A stretch of 64,000 bases of DNA, taken from contig NC_061786.1 in assembly GCF_022458985.1 (NCBI RefSeq), positions 6,414,001 to 6,478,000 of the forward strand, written 5' to 3'. How positions within the stretch are numbered: position 1 is the first letter of the stretch; each line of letters starts with the position of its first letter. The DNA comes from Mugil cephalus. Lineage: Eukaryota; Chordata; Actinopteri; Mugiliformes; Mugilidae. Positions 1 to 12,300 of this stretch are shown here, one piece after another. The position numbers were made by a program, and so were the translations under genes. The notes below the pieces were generated by a model. That model saw only the letters and a list, made by a program, of their open reading frames with translations. It had not been told where the DNA came from and did no database searches.

Positions 1-74
1 GACATTCAGCCTGACATCTGAATGAGGTTTGAGGGAGTTAATCCTCCCTCAAGCCTGAGGGAGCCTGAGCCATA

Positions 75-185
75 CTTCTAAAGGTGCTATTGACATGACA
101 TTTTCACCAGGTGTTGGTAATAACTCCAGTAATCTATGCATAGAAAGAAACCAAAACAAATAAGTTCAGAAATTAAGTTATGTGT

Positions 186-227
<42 letters not shown>

Positions 228-1478
228 GAAAAGGTATTGAACGCGTTTACTGATATTTATTAAATACTTTGTTCAAAAGCTTCGAGGTTCTGTGGGTCTC
301 TTGTATGAACTCTGATTTTTAGTTCTCTCCATGGATTTTCAACTGGATTCAAGTCAGGTGATTGTCTGGGACATTCTAGCAGCTTTATTTTCTTTCTCTG
401 AAACCAGTTGAGAGTTTCCTTGGCTCTGTGTTTGGGGTCATTGTCTTGCTGAAATGTCCACCCTTGTTTCATCTTCATCATTCTGGTGGACGGCAGCAGA
501 TTTTCCTCAAGAATGTCTCAGTACATTTTTCCATTCATCCTCCCCTTCAATTATATGAGGTTTTCCAGTGCCATATGCAGAAAAACAGCCCAACACCATG
601 ATGTTCCCACCTCCAAACTTCACTGTCGGTGTGGTGTTTTTGGGGTGATGTGCAGTGCATTTTGTCCTCCAAACATGGTGTGTGTTATGGCATCCAAAGA
701 GTTCAGCTTTGCTCTCATGTGATCAGACTATGTTCTCCTAGTATTTTACAGGCTTGTCTAAATGTTGTGCAGCAAACAAGCTTCAACATGCTTTTTCTTC
801 AGAAATGGAGTCTTGCGTGGTGAGGGTGCATACAGGCCATGGTTGTTGAGTGCATTGCTTATTGTTTTCTTTGAAACCTGTTAATTCCAGGTCTTTCTGA
901 AGCTCTCCACCGGCGGGCCTTAGCTCCTGGACAACTCTTCTGATAATTCTTTTCACTCCTCTGTCAGAAATCTTACGAGGAGCAGCTGGTCATGGCTGGT
1001 TTATGGTCGAACGATGTTCTTTCCACTTCCAGATTATGGGCCCAACAGTGCTCACTGGAACATTCAGAAGTTTAGAAATCCTTCTGTAACCAATGCCATC
1101 AGAATATTTTTTTCAACAATAAGGTTGCAAAGGTCTTGAGAGAGTTCTTTGCTTTTACCCGTCATGAGATGTTCCATGTGTGACACCTTGGTAATGACAC
1201 ACCTTTTAATCGGCCATCAGTTTGGGCTGATATACATTTGCACTGACAAGGGGCAGGATGGCTTTCTGATCACTGACAGATTTCAGCTGGTGTCTTGGCT
1301 TTCCATGCCTTTTTTCCACCTCCCTTTCTGCGTGTGTTGAATACTTTTTCCCTCTGTTATTTTACATTATTACACATAACTTAATTTCTGAACTTATTTG
1401 TTTTGGTTGCTTTCTATGGAATACTTGGGTTGTTACCTACACCTGGTGAAAATTTCATGTCAATAGCACCTTTAGAAA
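75..1478 (-). mobile_element. Degenerate Tc1/mariner element
   Basis: Two long terminal inverted repeats face each other: about 75-197 and 1352-1478. Both carry the outer motif ctaaaggtgctattgacatg and then pair over about 120 bp with a few mismatches. Each end is flanked by TA, the target duplicated by Tc1/mariner elements. The minus strand between them carries the C-terminal part of a Tc1 transposase (260-481) with the signature [11 protein letters not shown] and SPDLNPVEN, that is the second Asp and the final catalytic acidic region. The 5' two thirds of the transposase is broken into short pieces in different frames, so the copy looks dead. It lies in an intron of the calpain gene, in the same orientation. 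Confidence 0.9.
194..223. repeat. Poly(A) run inside the Tc1 terminal repeat
   Basis: About 30 consecutive A residues lie at the inner border of the left Tc1 inverted repeat. The matching position of the right repeat (about 1350) has only a normal short mixed sequence, so the run expanded after insertion. Confidence 0.9.
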
Positions 1479-1738
1479 TATGACAAACTGTGATGTGTTT
1501 AGCACTTATTTTACCCGCTGTATATTGAATGCTGAACTGAAATTTATAAGCAAAATTCTGTCGATGTGGTTCCAAGGTCTGGTTTTGTGCCAGAATTAGT
1601 TTTTGTTATATTTTTGTGACATATCTAATATCATTCGATATCATAATATCAGCAGAAGAGTAATATTTTTGTTTTATCAATTCATATTCACTAAATTTGC
1701 TACATTTCTATTAAAGGATTTCACCATGAATGGTCTAC

Positions 1739-4700
1739 CTATTGCTGTGAACGCATTCCTTAGCTCACTCAGTGACAGCGTTCCTGTTTGTGAAACATCG
1801 GTGCGGAAGAAAACATCCTGGTGAAAGAAGAAAACGGCAACACTGGTGAAGAAAATCTTTATCTTAATTAAAATCTATACTGAGGTGAATGGATGTGAAT
1901 ATTTAAGGCTGGGCCTGATTCCATTTACCTTGTAAGTGACAACCTTGTCCCACAGACGGACAAATTCCTTCACGTTCAGTTTGCCTGTGATTGATGTCTT
2001 GTTAATCCAGTGTTAAGGTACCACAGCCACATGCTCTCAGCCTGACCTCTGAACCAAGTGATATCTGTTTATGAAGGCAGGTTTGACAATGTTTAATTTA
2101 ATCTAACTTAATAAGCAAAAAGTTGTACGTACTGCAGCAAAACTGTGCGTCTCTGGACCTTGACATGACCATTAAACATTAAACAACTGTAATATGAGGG
2201 ATTCTGGTTTTAATTACTTTCATTATACTTTTCGGTAGCTCAAAATAGAAAAAATCATGACATGGGTCATAAGAGGATACGTCCATCAGAGCAACCATGC
2301 TGCGACAGGCATCGATGCTGAAGCCTCCAGATTTTATGTCTCCTGCATAAATCATAAAAAAATATGATTTATCTTATTATGTGGCATTTGCAAACACATT
2401 GCTAGTTAGGCTTAGAACTACACTTTTATAGTACAAACCTTTAAGGACGATCTCATTTAGAAGTTTCTGGAGCCGCTCAGCATCCACTTCTTCACACTGG
2501 AAATAAAAGGATTTGTTTTATTAATTTCTAACTGCACCTCCCATGCTAAGGTACGTCATAAACCACACTGGAACACTGGACATGCTGAAAAACTGACAGC
2601 TGACGTGGCTGACTTTAGCAAACACCTGAGCAACCTAAGCGAAAATTTAGGTTTGAACTTCTCACTATAGGGTTCCCTGTTCCAATAAGTGTATTAATTA
2701 ATGCATCTTCAACTTCGTATGAAGCGGTATCCAAATTACATGTAAGGTATAATAAAAGGTTTCCAATCATGATTTACAGTGATACACATTTGTGAGAAAT
2801 CACCGTGTCAGAGTATTGCCGGAATAGCATATTCTTATTTTCGTCCACCGGTGCCTTCTTGACCTGCTTGACCTGAGAATTAAAAACAATAATGGATAGT
2901 GACTAAAACTTAAATGACAGCAAGATAAACTGACCACCAGCAGTATTACAATATGATATTTGCTGCACACCTTTTTAACTGGTTCTTGTTTGGGTCCAGA
3001 ATTCTCACTGTAAAGTAAGAAAAAAGACGATGGCATCATTGGGACTGTCATATTTGGTACACTGATACGGGCAGTAAGTGTGAACATACTAGCAAAGGGT
3101 CTCCTCCTTGGAGTGGATGGTCAGGATGAAAGAGGCCGTCTCATTGGGATTAAAGGTTGCTGGCACGATCAGGTATTCACCAGGCTTCAGCGTCAGAAAC
3201 TCTATCACCTCCCTGGCGTTCAGGTAGATTTTACTTTGGGTGACCGGTGTGTTTGTGTTAAAGAAGGAAGCTGGGAACTTCCCGTCCTGCGTCTTATACT
3301 ACAATAACACATAGAAGAATTCAGATTATTTATATGATTCAAAGGATGTCAGGAGCTTGTGTAAATAAGGATTGGTATTAAGTCATTTCTTACTTGTTCA
3401 GTCACCTTGAAGGAAATGAATGGAAATATGATCATGTTGAAGACAAAAAGAAATGAATTAAATGAGTTTTACTACCACTTTGCAACTACTGTTCCAGGAC
3501 TACATAACCAAAGGCAATGTTTACCTGAAATATAGAGAATCCAATGTGGAGGTGTTCCACCAGGCGTCGGTTCCTCTTGTCTGGCTTTTGCATGAGAGAC
3601 ACCAGAATGTTTTTTGCGCCATCTTTCCCTGACTGTTCAGAGGAAACCTTGAACTGATACTGTGGATTAGTCCAGAAACTGTCTGAAGACACAAAGGCAA
3701 AAATACAACGAGATAAGAAAAAAACAGGAGCAGGAACTGAACATTGATGCTACGCTAACATCGCATTGCTAACATCAAATATGAGGTGTTATTTTTAATA
3801 CTTCTGTTGTTTAGGCATCCTCCAGCAGTGGTTCCTGCAACCCATCTGCCCTCGTACGTGCAGGTCTTCCAGCGATGTGTGGAGTCTCCGTCAATGAAGT
3901 CTGGACTCAAGCCACAGATGTTCAAATCCATATAGCACTTACAGAAATCTTCCATTGCCATCCTGTTGAAATCAGGTTAGTTTTGATATTTTTGTACTCA
4001 AGTACTAGTACTATCACTATTTGTTGGTGGTAAAAAAAATTAATATCAATTAAATTAAATTTGATTAATATCTCCTGGGTGTGAATAATTGGGACACAAA
4101 AAGAATCTGACACTTTCTGACAAAGTTTCTTAAATTTGGCTACATTTGCTTACCAAAACTCTCCATCATCAGCGACTGAAAGGCACTTTTCACGATCTTG
4201 AGAACTTATAATGTTCCACAGGGATGACCTTAAAGATAGAAACATTCATTTTCAACATTCAGATAGAAATGCAAATCCTTAACCACGAACGTTTTGTGTC
4301 GGGTGAAAAAAAAAAAGATCTTTTCTATCTATCTTCAGACTTTCAGACTGACTTTGAAACAACACAGTCTGTGTAACTTTTTCCATCTATAATAAATGTG
4401 TTTGTCTGATTGAAATACATCAATTGTTTCTTTTTATCCATATCTCTCATAGACCTTGAAATGGTCTCAGAGGTGGAGTAGTACTCACTGGTCACTCCAG
4501 TCTCCGTTCCACTCTCCTTTGCCCCAGGGGTTCCACAAACGCACCAAGGAAACAATTTTACCTTGAACCACAACCTGACAAATAAATAAAAATTATACTG
4601 TTATTCTATGAATGCACATACAGTAATTGCAAGAGTACTGTACACTAAAAGAACAGGTTAGATAGTAAGGTAAATGCGAAAACAAAGTTTGGTTATTATA

Positions 4701-7700
4701 ACTGCTCCTAATATATATTCTAGCCCCAAAGGCTTTCCCCGATCACAACATTATATGAAATGGATTCCAAAATTCAGCTGGGATGTTCTGAAGCCAGTCC
4801 TTATAATCCCTTGAAATCATTACAGTAATCTCCTGGCGTCAGAAGTATTCTTTCTTTAGCGTGTTTGGCTGAACAACATAAAGTAGTCTAAAACACTTGT
4901 GGATCTTTGTAGGCAGAAACCAACAAGTTGCCAAAAAAAAAATCCTTTAACCAGAAGCTTAAAACCTTTACCTGTTTGAGACCTGTCACGGTGTATGCAT
5001 GGCCTTCGACCAATCCGTTTGGCAGTATATTGTTAGCAGTTGTCTCCTACAAACATAAGACATTCATCATTACTGAATGTGGACGGATTTGTGATTAAAA
5101 TACACAGAAACTATGCAGTGTATATGAGATACTGAAATGGAGACTATATAAGTGCATTTATGCACCTGTAAAGTTCAGGGTTAGGTCGACTTAAAGGTAT
5201 GAACATTTTCAGTCATCACATGAGAAACTCAATAAACAGCATTCTTGCAGGAGCACATGCTAATTAGTGTGTAGCATGCACATGCTACCCCACCTGCTAA
5301 GTCTACAAACTTTGCAGTGGAATGATGTTGAGAACATAACGTTTGGTTGTCTGTGTTCTGGGAAAGTTTTCCTCATAAAGGGACAGCATTGTCTTGTCAC
5401 ATGTTTTAGTGGTCTTCAAACTATTTGATTTTGGTCAGTGGGCTTCAGTGATTGTTTTAAAGTTGTGGACCATACTTCCTAAAATGTCAAACAGATGTTC
5501 TAAGAAAGAAAAACTCTGAACAAGTGTTGTTGAGTTAAAGAGTTTTAGTATGGCAGTCTTGGACTTTCCTAGCATTACTTGGGACACTGTAATGCAACCA
5601 TCTATATCATGGGTCTTCGATAGGAGGTCCGTGACCCCTAGGTGGTCCACGGGGGTACTGCAAGGGGGCGTGAAATCTTTGGGTGATTAGACAGTTTTCA
5701 TAATTATTTTTTTTAAATTTACCCCAAAAATGTGAATGTGTTTAAATGCACACTAACATGGATCCAACTGATTTTAGTGATGGGATAAATCAAGGTTATC
5801 TGTTAGTCAGCACAGAGGAGAGTCACACTAGACCTGTCAATCTAAGCCTGTACACAGTAGGCCCCACCCCATCACTGCTGAGCCAATCACGAGGCTGCAT
5901 ATAACAGTCTCCAGGTGAAATCCAGACGCAGGCTGCAGAAGAGAAGCTAACAATGTAGCTGGCTCCCACCTGAGGCCAAAATGTTTTGGCGATTCACTGT
6001 CCCTAATACATTTAGCTATGTTCAAAGGTGAAGGCATGTATGTTTATTACAGTTGCATGGCCACCCTACTGTTGCACATGTTTGGAATTTGAACATGTAT
6101 TATTTGAATAGCTTAATATTGAAGGCAGAATGATAATAATATATACATATAATTCTTCTGCAAAATCTATTTGCACAGAAGATGAGGACAACAACCAGTC
6201 ATTGTTCTTCTGTGTGTTATATTTCTACTTACCCCCTGAGGTGTACTACAGCCCATCAGTGTGTTGGATTTGGCAGCTCTGCACATCAGCCCCCAGAGGT
6301 CTGGAGGTGGTTCCGACAGTGTGATACACATGTGAACCCCACCAGTGAAGTCCATCATAGCCTCTGAGGGAATTCCAGCAGTCATGTCGGTGTAGGAACC
6401 GCAAACCCTGACAGAAGATTATGATACTGTATACAGGGACTCAAAGTAAAAATAATAATAATAAAAAAAAAAAAAAAGAGATTTTGCGACTGAGAAATAA
6501 CAGCCTTTACATACTTTGCATAAGCTTTCTCCAGCAGAGCGGGCCAGAACTCATTTTGGTCTTTGGATTGAACAAAGATCAGTCTGCCATTGATCGTTGG
6601 CAACTTGTCATCGATGACAACATCCACCCACTTTCCAAACCTCCAGAACTAAGTCATTTAAAATAAAAGAATAAACACAAGATTTCTTTTAAAATGTGTA
6701 AAAATGACTAACTATAAGTATGATAAATACTTTCCCCTATTGGTGTTCAAAAAGTTACTCTGCAATTTACTTCTGCTTCTATGCATAAAATTCTAAATTC
6801 TTTCGAACCTCATTGTTACATGTAAATCAAAAATTTTTAGGACTCCCCACAAAGTCAACCTTCTGTAGGAGCTGAAAACGGTTGTGTTATTCACCCTGAA
6901 GTGAAAAATCCCACAGTAGTCCTCATCAAACTTCTGGTCAAGGGGGACAACTTGGCTGAAGACCGTGCTCTGGAACGTCAAAGCTCCAATAGACGCAAGA
7001 AACCAGCAGTTTCCTGTTCAAAATAGGAAACATTCACTGAGTCTGTCTAATCAGGTGGACGCGCCAGTGAAACATCATGATTGAAGAAAGGAGCCTACCG
7101 AGTATTCCTTGATTGAAGTCAAACCTGGAGAATCCATCGACAATAAGCGACGGCGCAGGAGCAATTTTCTGAAAAAGAGGGTCTCAATTAAACTTTGTAA
7201 AGAATAATAGGCTGGATTTACTTGTCAATTACTTTGATTTGTACACAATTGGACACAATTGCACATTTCCTGTGTTAGATCCGACCAAGAAGAGATCCTT
7301 TGAGAGAAAAACTCCCATTAATAGTTTGAGGACAAAATCCACAACAGAAAATGTCCTAATATTGGAGAACATTTTTACTTTCTTTCAAACTTTTCATCCC
7401 TAATCCACTACAACATATATATAATCCCCTTAGAAATCAGGGCTTTAATTTATTCAAGACAGATTAAGAAGCAACAGCGGTATATTGTGTCTCACCGCTG
7501 GTCTCAGCCACTCCACGCGGGCCAGGTCAGAGGGGCTCATTAACCCTTTGCCAATGGAGCAGGAGTCAGGGGGGAACATGTCGTCGATGTACCTCACTCC
7601 TTTGATCAGGCAGTACTGTTTAAGCTTCTGGTAATCTTGTTTGAAGAAATTCTCAGGGCTGGTGATGCTCCCACGGCCGTCTTGCTTGTGACGAGCCTCC

Positions 7701-7732
7701 ATGATTTCCAGACACACACCAGGAGGAGGCAT
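1739..7732 (-). CDS. Classical calpain large (catalytic) subunit, 3' end outside window
   Basis: This is a calcium-dependent cytosolic cysteine protease. Seventeen exons join in phase on the minus strand: 7732-7496, 7168-7099, 7013-6895, 6648-6515, 6407-6233, 5046-4972, 4574-4489, 4228-4154, 3962-3802, 3682-3525, 3298-3090, 3007-2971, 2872-2804, 2496-2439, 2342-2281, 1997-1929, 1817-1739. They give 624 codons. The catalytic triad is intact: Cys105 in GNCWFLAS, His261 in GHAYTVTG, Asn285 in [12 protein letters not shown]2-like domain follows (about 345-500), then a short Lys-rich linker and a penta-EF-hand domain with loops starting DTSITGKLN and DVSQTGTLS. Usual family length is near 700; the last two exons (about 45-50 codons) must lie left of base 1. 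The start at MPPPG was chosen for length and position; an in-frame upstream ATG at 7777 is possible. Paralogue assignment (CAPN1/2/8/9/12 group) is not settled; the protease half recalls CAPN12 and CAPN9, the EF-hands CAPN1. Confidence 0.9.
5600..5990. repeat. Old interspersed repeat (hAT-like) in a calpain intron
   Basis: The segment begins with the motif gaggtccgtgacccctagg followed by a gggggtact...gggggcg stretch, a pattern I associate with dispersed hAT-type repeats in fish genomes. It continues through a GC-richer block to about 5990. It lies in the intron between coding exons 6407-6233 and 5046-4972. Boundaries are approximate and no terminal repeat pair was found. Confidence 0.4.
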
Positions 7733-8177
7733 GGCTGCAGCGTTTGAGCTGTGTTTGCAGACATTTTGCATGCACATTTGAGAAATTTACTGAAATAAAC
7801 CATGTAATAACAACACATCCAAGTTATAACAGTAATACATTTCCTTTTAAATAATGAACTATAATGCAGAACCTGACGCAAAGAATAAAGATGAGCTAGA
7901 TTGTGACTTCATTACACAGTAATTTTGTAGCAGCAATGGAGAGAAGCTGCCTATATTTAATTAATCCAAAATAACATACATTAGCAGACATCTGTTCAGC
8001 TATTTTGTTGATATTAAATTTGTATAACCCCGTCAAATCAATGTTAGGAAGCCACCTACAGTATACGGAATCGATCAAAAATGACGGTAAGATCATAAAA
8101 CTACAGCGAATAAAGCTAAATAATACCAAATTACACTTCTGATCGGTCTGTTTTAAAAATTTGGAAGATGATCTTAC

Positions 8178-8225
8178 CTCACTGATTTGAATTGATAGAA
8201 AGTGTGCTGTGGAGGAAATTATGAG
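8178..8225 (-). other. Probable 5' untranslated first exon of the calpain gene
   Basis: A strong donor (gag followed by gtaaga) ends at 8178 on the minus strand, about 70 bases downstream of a TATA box. A splice to an acceptor just before the coding start at 7732 (for example after tgcaaacacag) would give a short leader. The 5' limit given is simply about 25 bases below the TATA box. No transcript evidence was available. Confidence 0.5.
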
Positions 8226-8246
8226 CAGGTAAGAGTGAAGGAGACT

Positions 8247-8253
8247 TTTTATA
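8247..8253 (-). promoter_or_regulatory. TATA box of the calpain gene
   Basis: TATAAAA reads on the minus strand, about 520 bases upstream of the start codon and correctly placed before the 5' untranslated exon ending at 8178. No other consensus TATA element was seen nearby. Confidence 0.55.
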
Positions 8254-8531
8254 ATGTCAGTTTTGGCATTAGGCCACTTTCATTGTTGATAAGATGTTAT
8301 TTGCTCTTCCTGAGAAGACAAGAAGACAAACCGGCTCAACAGATGAAATCACTTCTCTTTAGTTAGAAGAGCAGGCATTAGTCAAGAAAAAATTATGCTT
8401 GTTCGCACTTGAAAGCAAACTCAAGGTTTTGTTAGTGCAGGTGTAGAGCAGGGTTGTTAAACTCATTTTAGTTGCCAGTTGCCCATCCCTGCAATAAACA
8501 TATACAGTATATGTAAGTGTGTTCAATCAAT

Positions 8532-8658
8532 TTCCCTCTGTTATTTTACATTATTATTAGACATAACTTAATTTCTGAACTTATTTGTTTTGGTTTCTTT
8601 CTATGCACGGATTACTTGGGTTGTTACCAACACCTGGTGAAAATTTCATGTCAATAGT
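8532..8658. mobile_element. Solo Tc1 terminal repeat
   Basis: About 125 bases repeat the right terminal repeat of the Tc1 element at 1352-1478 almost base for base, including ttaatttctgaacttatttg and cacctggtgaaaatttcatg. No transposase sequence and no opposing repeat adjoin it. It is the remainder of a second, deleted copy of the same family, just upstream of the calpain promoter. Confidence 0.85.
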
Positions 8659-8659
8659 C

Positions 8660-10080
8660 AAATATGTAGACCTACTGGTGATAATCTCCCCCCATGTCCT
8701 CAAATTTGAGAACCTCTAATTTGAGAGAAAGACATTTAAGAACGAATTTTGCTTACACATGCAGAGTTTTCACAAGAACTGCTCTGGGTGACTGCACGTG
8801 AACTCGCTCACGGTGGAATCCTTATGTGGAAATCTAATAAAGCTGTACCTTCAGAGGTGGAAATCATTGTGTAGCTAGAAAGCGAAATGGCATATATTTT
8901 TAATTAACACTCACATTAAGACGGCCTGAAGGTCTTATTTCATGTACCACTGTAAAAACACACACAACCTGAAAGCAACAAATGTAGACCATATACTCCT
9001 TTCCTGAGTATGATTCTATTTTTTTTTTTTGTTTGTATGTGGCCTTTTATATTTGATGTGACATCATGTCGTCGCAAATCGATCACATAACGGTGTTGCA
9101 CTGAATTCAAATCACTGTAAGAAAAATAAAGTTATTTTTTAAATATAACAAAACAAAACAACAAAGCTCAAACACATCCAGCTGGTTTTGCTTTGTTTTA
9201 CATATTGATTAGAATGTAAAGCACTAACAAAGTTAAAAAAAAAAAAAAAAAAAAGTGCATGTTCATGTTGAAATTTAACAAAACAAAGGGTGGGATAAAG
9301 TAGCCTTTTGAAAAAGTTATAAGCGTGGTTGAATCATCTGATATGATGACAAAAGAAAAAGATGATGTGGACAGAGGAGACACCAAAGTCAATTAAATGA
9401 AAACAAAACAAACAAACAAAAAAAACATATGTATGGTAGGGGTTGAACAACGTCAGATGTTTTAAAGTTGACTAATATGTGGTGAAAGTGGAGTCGACTT
9501 CAACTATTCGTTGACATCACATATGAAAAGACATTAGAAAGTAATGCCATGCAACAATGTTATCTATATTCTTAATCTGAACACATATTGTAGTGTTTCA
9601 CACCACAAGAAGAAGCTATGGAGGCTTTTCTACAAGGTAACTGAAGCTTGAACTCGGGCTACGGTCGGCTACTTTAACCCTCGGGATAGAAGGAGCATCT
9701 ACCCAATCTGACACTTTTATATGCAACTCTAGTCAACTAGTCAGCACCTGTCAGTAGTATATGGGTGAAGTCATACGAGATACCAAATCCAGGGAAACAT
9801 TTCTTTCATGTGGTATTCAAATTTATATTTATTTATCCATTTAAAAAACATTCCAAAAACAAAATCAAAATCCCAGAAAAATAAACCGATAACATCAAAC
9901 CATTTTACAGACTTGTTTGCTGGGGGATTCGAATGCTTCTTGAGAAATTCAATCCATGCAGTGCTAAACATCCTGAGGGTGAAAGTGGCTCTAAATAAAT
10001 ACATGGACACGTTTTGGCATGATCACCAAGTGTGAGATGGTAAGCAATGATCCACTCACTCGCCGTCTTCCTGTGAAAAA

Positions 10081-10116
<36 letters not shown>

Positions 10117-10140
10117 GGAGAGTAGGAGTAGGAGGCGACT
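8660..10140. other. Intergenic, no gene recognised
   Basis: The segment is A/T-rich with poly(A) and poly(T) runs at about 9020, 9236-9254 and 10083-10113. Around 9430-9760 the sequence has the ragged look of old repeats (gttgactaat, gtcgacttcaac), but no coding frame or terminal repeat pair could be supported. Confidence 0.5.
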
Positions 10141-10143
10141 TTT

Positions 10144-10330
10144 TTTCACGAACATGGCATGTCTTTTTGACAACGATCCCGTGGATGAAGGTGCAGCGTT
10201 ACTGCGCAGAGAATTAAATATTCGTCGGCAGATGGTTATCAGACCGCACATAGATGTTTTAGCATTTCCAGGCAATTATCTTTTTGAGCGGTACCATCAG
10301 AATCTGTCGGGACAAAGGAAAAAAAAGACA
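10144..10330 (+). pseudogene. PIF/Harbinger transposase N-terminal fragment
   Basis: The plus strand translates to a fragment containing LFDNDPVDEGA, then an Arg-rich stretch, then HIDVLAFPGNYLFERY. This matches the start of HARBI1-type Harbinger transposases (family pattern ...DPLAFPDEYLFERYRF...). It runs into a lysine-rich, frame-losing end near 10330. None of the catalytic DDE part is present, so it is a 5' scrap of an element. Confidence 0.75.
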
Positions 10331-10856
10331 TAAAAGACAAATAAATGTTTGTATGAATAGGCTTTAAAAATATGTATAGGCGTATTAAATTGTGTAAAGG
10401 CACTTGTGTCTTGGGGGATGGACTCAGGATGAGCTCCCTCCAGGGATTCCCTCAGCCACTGGCCTTCCAATATTCTGCGCTTCTCCCCCGCGGGATTGCA
10501 CCTAAATAAAATAAATGAATAGGCTGCTTTTCAAGCGGTTGTCCACAGTAATATTATTGTGATTGCAAAGGACTACATTTAAACTTACGCATTGACCCGA
10601 GCAGCACGCCGTCTCTCTCTCTTTTGCATTTGCATTGCTGTTGCACTTCTTTCTAAAAACGTTTTGAAACTGGCCGTATGAGCGCATTAGGATTTTCTCG
10701 AGGCTGGTGAAAAACGCAGCCCTCCGCTTCCCCGTTGCCGTGGCGACTCGTCGAATCGGGGCTCCATTGATGCTGGCTTTTTATCGTTGTGGTGCACGCG
10801 CCTACCCCCAGGTTAAACTACCCCGAGTTGATTAAACTTACTGAAATCCACTCTTC

Positions 10857-10955
10857 TGGAACCCGAAACTCAGAGTTTTCTAACTCAGAGTAGATCAACT
10901 CAGAGTTTAGGATTAGACTCAGAGTTTGTTGAACCTGCTTTGTGAAACGGACCCC
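10857..10955. mobile_element. Harbinger-type terminal repeat region
   Basis: Four copies of actcagag occur close together, and the segment ends with tttgtgaaacggacccc. The reverse complement, starting ggggtccgtttcacaaagc, looks like a terminal repeat of fish Harbinger elements. It lies about 0.6 kb downstream of the Harbinger protein fragment on the same side. The opposite terminus was not found, so the element is truncated. Confidence 0.55.
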
Positions 10956-11561
10956 AGGCCTTCAAGTTTCCCAGGGGGTTCCAAATTTGTTCGGTGTCTT
11001 TCAGGTTCAGGTGTCAGGTAGAACGAGTCCCTTCAACGCGTCCTTGCCCAATCCACTCCAGCTGTTCATATAGAGAGCGCCCACGTCACTGAAAATCCAG
11101 TCCTTGTTTTCCCTGCGACATTGCTTGCACTCGGTACCGTATATGTGTAAATTTGAAGCACATAGAGTCGATATAGATGGATAATAAGAAAGTAAGTCAC
11201 TGCTGGCAGTAACACTTAGTTACACTCCAGCCCCAAAACTAACAGCAGGAAATCCCATGTAGCCTAATTAATGGACCATATGCTCCCTGATTGATGCAAG
11301 TGTTAAAGGGTACAACCCAGCTCTAAAAGAATGCTGTTTTTGTTGTTGTGTTTGACTGTCTTTGGGGTCCCCTACCTTCTGGAGCAACAGCCGTGCTTCA
11401 CATTTTACACATAGATGCACTTCATGAAACAGGATCTGAGCTCATTCACATGAGGTATGATTATCATCAGTAGATACTATTACTACTATCACCACTACTA
11501 CTCTTACTACTACTAATAATAATATTCACTCCACCACCCCTATCGACCTACAGGAGACAGT

Positions 11562-11620
11562 GAGTGAGACCTCTATACTACTGGAAAGGTGAGTCTAAAT
11601 TATTTCACAGGGTAGAGTAG
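11562..11620 (+). repeat. Local duplication, block A copy 1
   Basis: About 55 bases with gacctctatacta, ctggaaaggtgagtctaaat and ttatttcacagggtagagta recur at 13281-13342 with a 3-base insertion and two or three substitutions. Both copies contain an excellent splice-donor-like string (aaag followed by gtgagt). Any function is unknown. Confidence 0.75.
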
Positions 11621-11823
11621 AAAAAAAAAATAGAAAAAAATGTTAAGATATGCTATTCTGTTCCTTAATGGTTACAATATTACAATTTGTGTAAATCAAG
11701 CACTACAAAAAAAACAACAACAATGATCAATCAATGTTGCTACTGATCATTGACCTGTCCAATGCTCTAATGATCCACCCAAGAAAAATCCACTTTCAAT
11801 TTAGATTATTAAAAATATTTCAA

Positions 11824-11826
<3 letters not shown>

Positions 11827-11887
<61 letters not shown>
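11827..11887. repeat. (GT)n microsatellite
   Basis: About 30 uninterrupted GT dinucleotides occur in otherwise AT-rich intergenic DNA. Confidence 0.97.
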
Positions 11888-11889
<2 letters not shown>

Positions 11890-12138
11890 GTTTTTTGATA
11901 AATTTGTGATGCCATCAAAAACACTGGCATATATAGAGTTAACGGTCAGAAAATAATCACATTTTTGGTATTTATGAGTAGTACAGAAGTGGATTAAAAG
12001 ATTTATGTAAAAATAAAAAAGGAGGAAAAAGTATTTACACATGCTATTTCTAGGGCGTTTTTGAAGGGGACACTTTTGTCCCTTAATGGTGACAACGTAA
12101 CAATTTTAAAATCAGGTATGAGGGTTGAAAACATGGTG

Positions 12139-12300
12139 TAGAAACCTTAAACCTGCTTGTTCATGTTCACGGTGCCTGAGAACTGCAAACAGGTTGTAGA
12201 AGTGTAGAATGTACTTGTGCAAACTGTTTCGATTGTGCAGAGGGATACACTACAAAAATGAAACTGAGGGAGAATCTTGCTTCAGCCTGCCTTTAGACTT
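12139..12300 (+). repeat. Local duplication, block B copy 1
   Basis: The block contains gaaaccttaaacctgcttgt, gcagagggatacac and gaatcttgcttcagcctgc. Matching but diverged strings occur in the same order at 13514-13680. Together with block A it shows that about 11.5-12.3 kb and 13.3-13.7 kb are related. Confidence 0.65.
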
